In this document: positions 43,616 through 52,239 of the stretch, one piece after another
How the letters are laid out: every line of letters starts with the position of its first letter
How positions within the stretch are numbered: position 1 is the stretch's first letter
Origin: NORP110 sp051251595
Lineage (GTDB): Bacteria; Pseudomonadota; Alphaproteobacteria; Rhodobacterales; Rhodobacteraceae
Reading direction: 5' to 3'
Length of the DNA stretch: 64,000 bases
Assembly (NCBI GenBank): GCA_051251595.1
Contig: JBPOFA010000002.1
Span: forward strand, 1-64,000
Notes under the pieces: generated by a model
What the model saw: the letters and a program-made list of their open reading frames with translations, nothing else
Told to the model about the DNA's origin: nothing
The model's database searches: none
Translations under genes and position numbers: made by a program

Positions 43616-46048
43616 ATGACACAGAAATTAATTGTCATCGGGGCGGGCATGGCCACGGGCCGCGCGCTGGAACATTTGTTGGACGCAGACCCTGCGGCCT
43701 ATGACGTGACCCTGTTTAATGCAGAGCCTCGGGGGAACTATAATCGCATCATGCTGTCTCCGGTGCTGGCCGGTGACAAGACCTATGAAGAGATCGTGAC
43801 CCATGATGATGGCTGGTACGCAGAGCAGGGCATCACGTGCCGCTTTGGAGAGCGGATCACGGCGATTGATCGGGCGGCCAAGACGGTGACAGCGCAAAAC
43901 GGGGAGGTTTTGCCTTATGACAAGCTGTTGTTCGGGACCGGGTCGAACCCGTTCATCATTCCGTTGCCGGGTCACGATCTGGAGGGCGTGATTGCCTATC
44001 GCGATCTGGAAGATACCCAAAGGATGATGGGGCTCGGCGCGGACAGCAAGGTGGTTGTGATTGGCGGCGGACTGTTGGGGCTAGAGGCCGCGGCAGGCAT
44101 GTCGGCGCGCGGTGTAGATGTCACGGTTGTGCATATCATGGGCCATCTGATGGAACGTCAGCTGGACGAGGCGGCGGGCTATTTGTTGCGTCAGGCCTTG
44201 ATTGAAAAGGGCATCACGGTGCGCTGCGCGGCCAATTCCAAAGAAATTCTGGGCAAGGACGGCCATGTGCGGGCCTTGTTGCTGGAGGATGGGACAGAGC
44301 TGCCTTGTGATCTGTTGGTCATGGCCGTAGGCATTCGCCCCAATGTCGCCCTGGCCCAAGAGGCCGGGGTCGCTGTGGGCCGGGGCATTCATGTGGATGA
44401 TCAGATGGTGACCTCTGACCCTGATGTTCTGGCAGTTGGGGAATGCGTGGAACATGATGGCGCGATATTCGGGCTGGTGGCCCCGCTTTACGATCAGGCG
44501 AAAGTGGCGGCCCAGACGCTGTTGCAGAAAAACGCGCAATTCGTTCAAAAAGAGCTTTCGACCAAATTGAAGGTCACGGGCTGTGATTTGTTCAGCGCTG
44601 GGGATTTTGCCGAAGGAGAGGACCGCGAGGATATCGTGTTTCGCGACCCGGCGCGCGGTGTGTATCGCCGCTTGGTGATCCAGGCGGGCAAGATCATCGG
44701 GGCGGTGATGTATGGCGATACCGCTGACAGCAACTGGTTCTTTGGGTTGATCCGCGACAAGACGGATATTTCCGAAATGCGCGATACTTTGATCTTTGGT
44801 CCGGCCTATCAGGGGGGCGGTGCGGTGGACCCGCTCTTGGCCGTTGCAGCCTTACCGCGTGACGCGGAAATTTGCGGCTGCAACGGCATTTGCAAGGGTC
44901 AGATCGAAGACGCAATCGCGGATGGGGCCACGGATTTGGGGGCGGTACGCGCGGTGACCAAGGCCTCTGGGTCGTGTGGGACCTGCACCGGGTTGGTGGA
45001 ACAGGTGCTGGCCGTGTCTCTGGGCGATGATTTCGTTTTGCCCACGGCGCAGCCCGTTTGTGCCTGCACGGATCTTAGCCACGAAGATGTGCGGCGGATG
45101 ATCAAGCTGCAAGAGCTGAAATCCATGCCCGCCGTATGGCAGGCCTGTGGGTGGAAGACCTCTTGTGGCTGTCATGTCTGTCGCCCGGCGCTGAACTTTT
45201 ACCTGCTTGCCGACTGGCCGTTGGAATATCAGGACGATCCGCAATCGCGGTTCATCAATGAGCGTAAACACGCAAATATTCAGAAAGACGGAACGTTCAG
45301 CGTGGTGCCTCGGATGTGGGGCGGAATCACGACCCCGGATGAGCTGCGCGCCATTGCCGATGCGGCTGACAAATTCATGGTGCCCACGGTGAAGGTGACC
45401 GGCGGTCAGCGGATCGATCTGTTGGGTGTTAAGGGCGAAGATTTGCCCGCGATCTGGTCGGATTTGAACAAGGCGGGCATGGTGTCCGGGCATGCTTATT
45501 CGAAAGGGTTGCGGACGGTCAAAACCTGTGTCGGCACCGATCACTGCCGCTTTGGCACGCAGGACAGCACCGGGCTTGGGATTAAGCTGGAAAAGACCTT
45601 ATGGGGGTCCTGGACGCCGCATAAACTGAAACTTGGCGTGTCGGGCTGTCCGCGCAACTGCGCCGAGGCGACCTGTAAGGACATTGGGATTGTCTGCGTC
45701 GACAGCGGCTATCAGATCAGCATAGGCGGCGCGGCGGGTATGGATGTCAAACAGACAGAGCTGTTGATCCAGGTGGACACGGAACAAGAGGCGATCGATG
45801 TGATCAAGGCGGTGACGCAAAGCTATCGCGAGAATGCCAAATATCTGGATCGGATCTACAAATGGATGGCCAAGGTCGGGCTGGACTGGATCACTGAACA
45901 GATCACCGATCTGGACACGCGTCAGGGGCTGGTCGACCGGTTTGAGCTGTCGCAATCGGTTTACCGGCGTGACCCATGGGCGGATCATGTCGAGAAATCA
46001 GAACCTTACAAGCCCTTGGCGAAGCTGACACTGGAGGCCGCAGAATGA
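43616..46048 (+). CDS. nirB: Assimilatory NAD(P)H nitrite reductase, large subunit
   Basis: 810 residues. It reduces nitrite to ammonium with six electrons. In order: an FAD/NAD(P)H oxidoreductase (VIGAGMATGRALEHLL; VIGGGLLGLEAAAGM), two BFD-like [2Fe-2S] elements (CGCNGICKGQ with CGTCTG near 418-455; CACTD with CGCHVC near 480-525), and ferredoxin-like plus siroheme-[4Fe-4S] domains with cluster ligands in VGTDHCRFG and GCPRNCAEATCKD. ATG 43616 lies right after the ATPase stop, and the stop overlaps the next gene by ATGA. Siroheme is supplied by the siroheme gene of the same operon. Confidence 0.95.
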   Translation: MTQKLIVIGAGMATGRALEHLLDADPAAYDVTLFNAEPRGNYNRIMLSPVLAGDKTYEEIVTHDDGWYAEQGITCRFGERITAIDRAAKTVTAQNGEVLPYDKLLFGTGSNPFIIPLPGHDLEGVIAYRDLEDTQRMMGLGADSKVVVIGGGLLGLEAAAGMSARGVDVTVVHIMGHLMERQLDEAAGYLLRQALIEKGITVRCAANSKEILGKDGHVRALLLEDGTELPCDLLVMAVGIRPNVALAQEAGVAVGRGIHVDDQMVTSDPDVLAVGECVEHDGAIFGLVAPLYDQAKVAAQTLLQKNAQFVQKELSTKLKVTGCDLFSAGDFAEGEDREDIVFRDPARGVYRRLVIQAGKIIGAVMYGDTADSNWFFGLIRDKTDISEMRDTLIFGPAYQGGGAVDPLLAVAALPRDAEICGCNGICKGQIEDAIADGATDLGAVRAVTKASGSCGTCTGLVEQVLAVSLGDDFVLPTAQPVCACTDLSHEDVRRMIKLQELKSMPAVWQACGWKTSCGCHVCRPALNFYLLADWPLEYQDDPQSRFINERKHANIQKDGTFSVVPRMWGGITTPDELRAIADAADKFMVPTVKVTGGQRIDLLGVKGEDLPAIWSDLNKAGMVSGHAYSKGLRTVKTCVGTDHCRFGTQDSTGLGIKLEKTLWGSWTPHKLKLGVSGCPRNCAEATCKDIGIVCVDSGYQISIGGAAGMDVKQTELLIQVDTEQEAIDVIKAVTQSYRENAKYLDRIYKWMAKVGLDWITEQITDLDTRQGLVDRFELSQSVYRRDPWADHVEKSEPYKPLAKLTLEAAE

Positions 46049-46380
46049 GTGATTGGATCGATATTTCCGCGCTGGATGCGATCCCGCAGCGGGGCGCTCG
46101 GCTGGTCAAGACAGAGCTGGGCTGCGTGGCCGTGTTTCGCACCGCTTTGGACGAGGTTTTTGCGCTGGACAATGCTTGTCCCCACAGGAATGGCCCCTTG
46201 GCAGAGGGGATTGTGCATGGCGCTTCGGTGACATGCCCCTTGCACAATTGGGTGATTTCCCTGGAAACCGGGCAGGCGCAGGGGGCGGATGAGGGGCAGG
46301 TGGCCACGTATCCGGCGCGGGTGGAAAACGGGCGTGTCTTGCTGGACGGGACCTTTTTGCGGCAAAGGGCCGTGGCATGA
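46045..46380 (+). CDS. nirD: NirD/NasG-type Rieske [2Fe-2S] protein
   Basis: 111 residues, start overlapping nirB by ATGA. Unlike enterobacterial NirD, which has lost the cluster, this one keeps full Rieske ligands: DNACPHRNGPLAEG (Cys-x-His) and VTCPLHNWVISL (Cys-x-x-His). In Paracoccus the equivalent NasG carries electrons from the flavin of the nitrite reductase to both nitrite and nitrate reductases; the same role is likely here, because no other nitrate-reductase electron-donor gene is present in the operon. Cytoplasmic. Confidence 0.9.
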   Translation: MSDWIDISALDAIPQRGARLVKTELGCVAVFRTALDEVFALDNACPHRNGPLAEGIVHGASVTCPLHNWVISLETGQAQGADEGQVATYPARVENGRVLLDGTFLRQRAVA

Positions 46381-48956
46381 CAGTGACGAAAACGACTTGC
46401 CCCTATTGTGGGGTTGGTTGTGGGGTGCTGGCCGGGGCCGATGGCTCTATCTCGGGGGATCCTGATCATCCGGCGAATTTCGGGCGGCTGTGTTCCAAGG
46501 GCACGGCCTTGGGCGACACTGTTGATCTGGAGGGGCGTCTTTTGGCCCCGAAAATCGGCGGGCAGGATGCCAGCTGGGACACGGCGCTGGATTTGGTGGC
46601 CAAGAGCTTTGCGGAGGCTATTGAGGAACATGGCCCCGACAGCGTGGCGTTTTACGTGTCCGGCCAATTGCTGACAGAGGATTACTACGTCGCGAATAAG
46701 CTGATGAAAGGGTTCATCGGATCGGCGAATATTGACACGAATTCAAGGCTTTGCATGGCGTCGTCCGTGGCAGGGCACAAACGTGCCTTTGGCAGTGATA
46801 CGGTTCCGGGACAGTATGAGGATCTGGAACAGGCGGATTTGATCGTGCTGGTGGGCTCCAATCTGGCCTGGTGTCACCCGGTTCTGCATCAAAGGATTGT
46901 GGCGGCCAAAGCGGCGCGGCCCTGGATGAAAGTGGTCAATATTGATCCCCGCAAAACCGCCACTTCTGATCTTGCGGATCTGCATCTGCGGGTGCGTCCT
47001 GACGGGGATGTGGCGCTGTTCAATGGGTTGCTGGCGCATCTTGAACAGGCGGATCTGCTGGATGAAGGCTATATGGCGGCGCATGTCTCTGGTGGGGGGG
47101 CAGCATTGGAGGTTGCGCGTGCGACAGAGGCGGAAGGTTCCGGCCTAAGCGCGGCCGAGCTGGCGCAGTTTTATGGGATGTGGGCGGGCACGAAAAAGGT
47201 CGTTACTGTTTATTCCCAAGGGGTTAACCAATCTGCAAGCGGCACGGACAAGGTCAATTCAATTGTGAATTGCCATCTGGCGACGGGACGGATTGGGAGG
47301 CCGGGCTGCGGCCCGTTTTCTGTAACAGGACAGCCCAATGCCATGGGCGGACGAGAAGTTGGCGGCCTGGCCAATATGCTGGCCAACCATCTGGACATTG
47401 AAAATGCGGATCATCGGGGGGCTGTGCAAAGCTATTGGTCCAGCCCGACCATCTGCCAAAGCGCCGGATTGAAAGCGGTTGATCTGTTTCAGGCCTGTGC
47501 GGAGGGCAAAATCAAAGCCTTGTGGGTCATGTCCACCAATCCAGCCGTTAGCATGCCGGATTCGGATGGAATTGCCCAAGCGATTGCGAACGTGCCTTTC
47601 GTGGCTGTGTCAGACATCATGGCGCGCACGGATACCGGGGATTTGGCGGATGTTTTGCTGCCCGCCACGGGCTGGGGTGAAAAGGACGGAACGGTCACAA
47701 ACTCTGAACGTCGGGTTTCGCGGCAACGCGCGTTTATGCCAGCACCGGGGCAGACCCGGCCCGACTGGCAGATCATCTGTGACGTGGCGGCGCGTATGGG
47801 ATGGGGGGCTGCGTTTGCCTATAGCAGCCCGGCAGAAATTTTTGCCGAATATGTGGGATTGTCCGCCGCCACCCGTGATTTCGGCCGTGATCTCGACCTT
47901 AGCATCTTTGCAGATGCGGATTACGCGGGGTTGTTGCCGACGCAATGGCCCGAGAATGGCAAACGGTTTTTCGCAAATGGCGCGTTCTTCCACGGGGATG
48001 GGCGGGCACGTATGGTGCCGACGCCTGCGCCGGATTTGGCGCTGCAGGACGGGATGACGCTGAACACCGGGCGCAACCGGGATCAGTGGCACACGATGAC
48101 CCGCACCGGCAAAGCGCCGCGACTGAACGCGCATCTGGCCGAACCCTATGCAGAGCTGCACCCAAGGGATGCAGAGAAGATTGGTGTCAAAACCGGCGAT
48201 CTGGTCGAGGTGAGATCCGATCATGGGCGGGCCATTTTGCGGGTGATGCGCCATGACAGGGCCGCCCTTGGCCAGGTGTTTGTTCCGATGCACTGGACCC
48301 GTCAGCACAGCCGCAACGGCACGGTCAACAGCTTGACCGGGCCTGCGGTTGATCCGATTTCCGGGCAACCGGCGCTGAAATCCGGGGCGGTGACGGTCAA
48401 ACGCTTTGACGGGGCCTGGTATGGGTTTGCTGCGGGCCATGGGCAGATGGCGCCAGAGGCCGAGTATGCAGCCGTGATGCGCAGCGCCACCGGCTGGCGT
48501 GGCGAGTTCGGTGGGCGCGTCAGGCCCGAAAACTGGGAAGAATATGCGCGTAACTTATTGGCATGTCCCCAAGATCATGCTTCTGTGGTGCAGGACACGC
48601 ATTCTGGATTGGTGCGTATTGCATTTCACAAGGGGGCCGTTTTGACCGGATTGTTCTTTGCCAGCCCAAGCCCTGTTCGATTGGGCCGCGACCATGTGGT
48701 CGCTTTGATTGGGACTGAAAGCGCTGCACTGCAGGCTTTGGCCGGGAGGGGCGGCGCGGATCAGGTTGATCCGGGGCAAACCATTTGCGCCTGTATGAAT
48801 GTGGGCCTCAACACCGTGCGGGACGCGATTTCCGCCGGGGCCGCGACGGTCGATGCGATTGGGCGTGCCACATGTGCGGGCACCAATTGCGGGTCTTGCA
48901 AGCCTGAACTTTCGGCGTTGTTGGCAGAAAACCCGTTGTCGCTGGCCGCAGAATGA
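46377..48956 (+). CDS. nasA: Assimilatory nitrate reductase, catalytic subunit
   Basis: 859 residues. It is a cytoplasmic Mo-bisMGD oxidoreductase reducing nitrate to nitrite. The N-terminal [4Fe-4S] ligands are Cys8, Cys11, Cys15 and Cys39 (TTCPYCGVGCGV, GRLCSKG). The molybdenum Cys lies in TNSRLCMASSVAGHKRAFG. MGD-binding segments include LWVMSTNPAVSMPDSDG and the C-terminal molydop-binding beta-barrel. A BFD-like [2Fe-2S] domain closes the protein (ICACMNVGLNTVRDA, CAGTNCGSCKPELS), a feature of NasA/NasC proteins receiving electrons from NADH via a Rieske partner. Overlaps by ATGA at both ends. Confidence 0.95.
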   Translation: MTVTKTTCPYCGVGCGVLAGADGSISGDPDHPANFGRLCSKGTALGDTVDLEGRLLAPKIGGQDASWDTALDLVAKSFAEAIEEHGPDSVAFYVSGQLLTEDYYVANKLMKGFIGSANIDTNSRLCMASSVAGHKRAFGSDTVPGQYEDLEQADLIVLVGSNLAWCHPVLHQRIVAAKAARPWMKVVNIDPRKTATSDLADLHLRVRPDGDVALFNGLLAHLEQADLLDEGYMAAHVSGGGAALEVARATEAEGSGLSAAELAQFYGMWAGTKKVVTVYSQGVNQSASGTDKVNSIVNCHLATGRIGRPGCGPFSVTGQPNAMGGREVGGLANMLANHLDIENADHRGAVQSYWSSPTICQSAGLKAVDLFQACAEGKIKALWVMSTNPAVSMPDSDGIAQAIANVPFVAVSDIMARTDTGDLADVLLPATGWGEKDGTVTNSERRVSRQRAFMPAPGQTRPDWQIICDVAARMGWGAAFAYSSPAEIFAEYVGLSAATRDFGRDLDLSIFADADYAGLLPTQWPENGKRFFANGAFFHGDGRARMVPTPAPDLALQDGMTLNTGRNRDQWHTMTRTGKAPRLNAHLAEPYAELHPRDAEKIGVKTGDLVEVRSDHGRAILRVMRHDRAALGQVFVPMHWTRQHSRNGTVNSLTGPAVDPISGQPALKSGAVTVKRFDGAWYGFAAGHGQMAPEAEYAAVMRSATGWRGEFGGRVRPENWEEYARNLLACPQDHASVVQDTHSGLVRIAFHKGAVLTGLFFASPSPVRLGRDHVVALIGTESAALQALAGRGGADQVDPGQTICACMNVGLNTVRDAISAGAATVDAIGRATCAGTNCGSCKPELSALLAENPLSLAAE

Positions 48957-49894
48957 GCCTGTCTTCCTATGTGCGGATCGTGGCCCGGGGCAAGGGCCGC
49001 GCGCGAAGCTTTACGCTGGACGAAGCCCATGGGGCGATGACCTTGATGCTGTCTGGCAGGGCAGAGCCAGAGGCGATTGGCGCGATCCTTATGGTGTTGC
49101 GCTTGCGCGGGGAAACCGATGCGGAAATCGCCGGGTTCACGCAGGCTTTGCGCGATGGGGTTGGCCGCAAACTGCCCGAGGCGGATTTGGACTGGCCCTG
49201 TTACGCCGCTGGGCGCACGCGGGGCGCGCCGTTGTTTTTGCTGGCGGCGCGTCTGGTTGCGAATGCCGGGCTGCGCGTGTCTATGCACGGCTGGAATTCT
49301 CATCAAACAGGGCTGGCGGATTTTCGATCGGCGTTGCAGGTGCTTAATCTGGAGGGCGATGGATTGCGCTATGACGGGCTAGAGGATCTAAGCCCAGAGG
49401 CGTTTGCCCTGCTGCGGTTGCGTGATGTGTTTGGGCTGCGGTCCTGTGTGAATACGGTGTTGCGGATGTGGAACCCTTCTGGTGCGGCGGCATCGGTTCA
49501 GGGGGTGTTTCATCCGTCTTATCGCGGGTTGCAATCGCGGGCGGCCGGATTGCTGGGGGATGGGTCTTTGACCGTCATTAAGGGCGGTGGTGGTGAGTTT
49601 GAGCGCAATCCAAGCAAGGATATTGCAGTGTTCGGGCTACGCGATGCTGTGGATCTGGATGAGGTTGCCCCGGCAATGGTTGCGGCACCGCGAAAACTAA
49701 GTGAGCCAGAGCAACCTGTTGATATTGCAGGTCTTTGGGGCGGTCAGGTGGAGGATGCTTTTGCGCAAGCGACCGTGACCGGAACGGCGGCATTGGCGCT
49801 GTGGACTGTTGGTCGTGCAGCCAGCCTGTCTGAGGGGCAAGAGATGGCAGAACGGCTTTGGCGGGATCGCCATGGTGGAAAGGTTGCAGCGTGA
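48953..49894 (+). CDS. TrpD2/YbiB-like glycosyltransferase-family-3-fold protein
   Basis: 313 residues. An N-terminal helical domain of the Glycos_trans_3N type (FTLDEAHGAMTLMLSGRAEP; GAILMVLRLRGETDAEIAG) is followed by a domain resembling anthranilate phosphoribosyltransferase (SCVNTVLRMWNPSGAAASVQ, VFHPSYRGLQSRAA, IKGGGGEFERNPSKD). The glycine-rich phosphoribosyl-diphosphate loop of true TrpD is not evident. E. coli YbiB/TrpD2 binds nucleic acids; a role in nitrate assimilation is unproven. The gene is locked in the operon by a 4-base overlap with nasA and a 1-base overlap with the siroheme gene. Confidence 0.8.
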   Translation: MSLSSYVRIVARGKGRARSFTLDEAHGAMTLMLSGRAEPEAIGAILMVLRLRGETDAEIAGFTQALRDGVGRKLPEADLDWPCYAAGRTRGAPLFLLAARLVANAGLRVSMHGWNSHQTGLADFRSALQVLNLEGDGLRYDGLEDLSPEAFALLRLRDVFGLRSCVNTVLRMWNPSGAAASVQGVFHPSYRGLQSRAAGLLGDGSLTVIKGGGGEFERNPSKDIAVFGLRDAVDLDEVAPAMVAAPRKLSEPEQPVDIAGLWGGQVEDAFAQATVTGTAALALWTVGRAASLSEGQEMAERLWRDRHGGKVAA

Positions 49895-50901
49895 TGAAGG
49901 CCTTTCCCATGTTCTTGAAAATGCAGGATCGCCGGGTCGTTATCGTCGGCGGAGGTGAACAAGCGGCGCAGAAATGCCGCCTTATGCTCAAGACAGAAGC
50001 CGCCGTGACGCTTTGCGCGCCAGAGCTGGACCCGGAACTGACCGATTTACACGGGTCCGGGCGGATCCAGTGGTTGCCCGAGCCGATCACAGTGGCGCAT
50101 TTCGCAGATGTGGCTTTGGTCTTTGTGGCAACCGGGTGTCCCGGGGCGGATGCGGCCTTGCACATGTTGGCCAAAGCGGCCGGGGCGGTGGTGAATGTCG
50201 TTGATCAGCCTGATCTGTGCGATGCGCTGACCCCGTCGATTGTGGATCGCAGCCCGCTTGTCGTGGCCATTGGGACAGAGGGCGCGGCCCCGGTGCTTGC
50301 CCGGCAAACCAGAACCCGGATCGAAGAGGCCTTGGAACCGCGGCTTGGCGATCTGGCGGCCCTTGCGGGCAGGTTGCGCGGCCTTGCAGCGCAGCGGTTA
50401 CAACCGCGAGACCGCCGGGATTTGTGGCGCTGGGTGTTTTCCGGGCCGGTGCGGCGCATTCATGCGCGCGGCGGAGAAAGAGACGCGGCGCGGATGATCA
50501 AGGATGCCATCCTAAGCGGAGAGTTCGGGGCCGAGACCGGAGGCTCTGTTGCGATTGTCGGCGCGGGGCCGGGGGAAAAGGACCTGATGACCCTACGCGC
50601 TGTGAGCCGGCTGCAAGAAGCGGACATCATCTTTTTTGACCCAGAGATGGGGGGCGAGGTTCTGGATCTGGCGCGGCGAGATGCAGAAAGACTGTGCGTG
50701 CCGCATGTGGATGAGGGCGCGGACTGGTCCAATGCGCATTATGACGCGTTGCTGTTGGCCGCCGCCCAGCAGGGGAAACGCGTCGTTCGGTTGCTTTCAA
50801 AGGCGACCGGCTATGACACGACTTCGCTGACAGAGGCTGGCATTGACCACGAAATTGTTCCCGGCATTTCCGACCCGGTTTCGGATGATGTGAAACCCTG
50901 A
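49894..50901 (+). CDS. cysG: Siroheme synthase with shortened methyltransferase domain
   Basis: About 335 residues against about 460 for full CysG. The N-terminal part is precorrin-2 dehydrogenase/sirohydrochlorin ferrochelatase: FLKMQDRRVVIVGGGEQAAQ is the NAD loop, VNVVDQPDLCDALTPSIVDR the catalytic region, then the dimerisation helices. The C-terminal part starts like SUMT (VAIVGAGPGEKDLMTLRAVS) but stops at VPGISDP, and the SAM-site GDPF-type loop is replaced by LSKATGYDTTS. Uroporphyrinogen methylation is therefore doubtful and needs a separate SUMT (CobA). ATG 49894 shares a base with the previous stop; GTG 49891 is an alternative. Last gene of the nitrate operon. Confidence 0.85.
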   Translation: MKAFPMFLKMQDRRVVIVGGGEQAAQKCRLMLKTEAAVTLCAPELDPELTDLHGSGRIQWLPEPITVAHFADVALVFVATGCPGADAALHMLAKAAGAVVNVVDQPDLCDALTPSIVDRSPLVVAIGTEGAAPVLARQTRTRIEEALEPRLGDLAALAGRLRGLAAQRLQPRDRRDLWRWVFSGPVRRIHARGGERDAARMIKDAILSGEFGAETGGSVAIVGAGPGEKDLMTLRAVSRLQEADIIFFDPEMGGEVLDLARRDAERLCVPHVDEGADWSNAHYDALLLAAAQQGKRVVRLLSKATGYDTTSLTEAGIDHEIVPGISDPVSDDVKP

Positions 50902-50978
50902 CACGCGCCATAAGCTGTGCGCGCGGGGGATTGTAACGGTTTCGTGTGGTGGGCATTTTTTTTGGTCACACATCTTGA

Positions 50979-50997
50979 ATGTAAATAGTGTTTACAT
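50979..50997. promoter_or_regulatory. Inverted repeat upstream of the small exported protein
   Basis: ATGTAAA-TAGTG-TTTACAT, two perfect 7-base arms around five bases, lies 52 bases before the ATG at 51049 in an AT-rich stretch. It looks like an operator for a dimeric repressor or activator. It does not match a consensus I can name with confidence. Confidence 0.45.
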
Positions 50998-51048
50998 AAA
51001 TCAATAACGCAGGCGACAAGACCTGCGCATTTGACAAGGGAACAGATT

Positions 51049-51252
51049 ATGAAAGCCTCAAAAATCACCACCGCAGCATATTTGGCCGGGGCGACGACTT
51101 TGGCTGTGACATTGCCAGCCTTTGCGGCCGCGCCGACGTATGAACCACAAACGTTTGAGCCGGCGGCCCAATCGCAGGGCATGTTTGCTGATCTTCTGAT
51201 GGAAGAAGAGATTTCAATACTTGATCAGCCCTTCGACGACGAGCAGTCGTGA
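51049..51252 (+). CDS. Small exported acidic protein, unknown function
   Basis: 67 residues. A clear signal peptide (MKASKITTAAYLAGATTLAV and on to LPAFA, about residue 26) would leave a mature peptide of about 40 residues, rich in Asp, Glu, Pro and Gln and without cysteine (APTYEPQTFEPAAQSQG to the end DQPFDDEQS). Start at ATG 51049 with AAGGGA eight bases upstream. It has its own putative operator and a good terminator, so it is a monocistronic unit right after the nitrate operon. I do not recognise a family. Confidence 0.65.
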   Translation: MKASKITTAAYLAGATTLAVTLPAFAAAPTYEPQTFEPAAQSQGMFADLLMEEEISILDQPFDDEQS

Positions 51253-51259
51253 TCAAATC

Positions 51260-51296
51260 TTGGCGGTGACGCGTTTGCGCGATCGCCGCCAATTTT
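51260..51296 (+). terminator. Rho-independent terminator of the small exported protein
   Basis: TTGGCGG (51260-51266) pairs with CCGCCAA (51286-51292), with an inner CGCG-TTTG-CGCG helix, followed by TTTT. It begins eight bases after the stop codon. Confidence 0.75.
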
Positions 51297-51390
51297 CGGA
51301 AAAATGTTCGATTTGTGATTGACCTGTGCTGTTGAGAGGCTAAATCAGAGTTATATTGTACGATCCTGAATATTTTTCAGAGGGTTGATT

Positions 51391-52239
51391 ATGATGCAAC
51401 CGGTCGAATTTGAGCAGCAATTTTACGTCGCGTCTGATGGCATAAAGCTTTCGGCTTATTCCGCAGGGGACGCGCATTCCCCCGAAATTTTGTTTCTTCA
51501 CGGCTTTGCGCAGGCCTCTTTATGTTGGTCTGGGCAGTTCAATGACCCTGACCTTGCGCAGGGCTTTCATCTGACGGCTGTGGACCTGCGCGGACATGGG
51601 GCGTCGGACAAACCGGATGATCCGCAATCCTATCAGTCCGACCGGCAATTTGCCGATGACCTGGCCCGAGCGATTGACGTGTTGGGGCTTAACAAGCCGG
51701 TGATTGTCGCCTGGTCTTATGCGGCGCGGATCCTGTGCGACTATATCAATTCTCATGGCACAGACCGCATTGCCGGGATCAATTTTGTCTCTGCGCGTGT
51801 CAGCAATGATCCGGGATATAATGGCCCAGTTTTGGCCGCGCTGGACGGGATGTTCAGCCGCGATCTGGGGGCCAATATTGCCGCGACGCGGGATTTCGTG
51901 CGCGGTTGTTTTGACAAAGCGCCGCCCCGCGCCTTGTCTGAATCCTTGCTGGCCTGCGCGATGGTGGTGCCGCCAGAGGTGCGCGCCGCGCATTTGTCGC
52001 GCCCTGCTGTGGACAATGGGGTTCTGGATGCATTGCATGTTCCCGTGTTGGTCACCCATGGCGAAAAGGACCGGGTTGTTTTGCCGACACAGGCCAATGA
52101 GATCGCCAGCCGCGTGGCAACGGCGCGCCTGTCGCTTTATCCCGATGCAGGCCATGCGCCCTTTGCCGAGGACACCCCTCGTTTCAATGCTGAACTTGCC
52201 GCGTTCGTGCAGAATTGTCAGGCTGTGCCGGCAGACTAG
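51391..52239 (+). CDS. Alpha/beta-hydrolase fold protein
   Basis: 282 residues. The oxyanion segment FLHGFAQASLCWSGQF, the strand/loop AVDLRGHGASDKPDD and the C-terminal VLVTHGEKDRVVLP and LYPDAGHAPFAED (Asp and His of the triad) are typical of the haloperoxidase/hydrolase group. The nucleophile elbow reads VIVAWSYAARIL, Ala-x-Ser-x-Ala rather than Gly-x-Ser-x-Gly. Substrate unknown. Start at ATG 51391 follows AGAGGG by six bases. It ends convergently, overlapping the flavoprotein gene by four bases. Confidence 0.82.
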   Translation: MMQPVEFEQQFYVASDGIKLSAYSAGDAHSPEILFLHGFAQASLCWSGQFNDPDLAQGFHLTAVDLRGHGASDKPDDPQSYQSDRQFADDLARAIDVLGLNKPVIVAWSYAARILCDYINSHGTDRIAGINFVSARVSNDPGYNGPVLAALDGMFSRDLGANIAATRDFVRGCFDKAPPRALSESLLACAMVVPPEVRAAHLSRPAVDNGVLDALHVPVLVTHGEKDRVVLPTQANEIASRVATARLSLYPDAGHAPFAEDTPRFNAELAAFVQNCQAVPAD

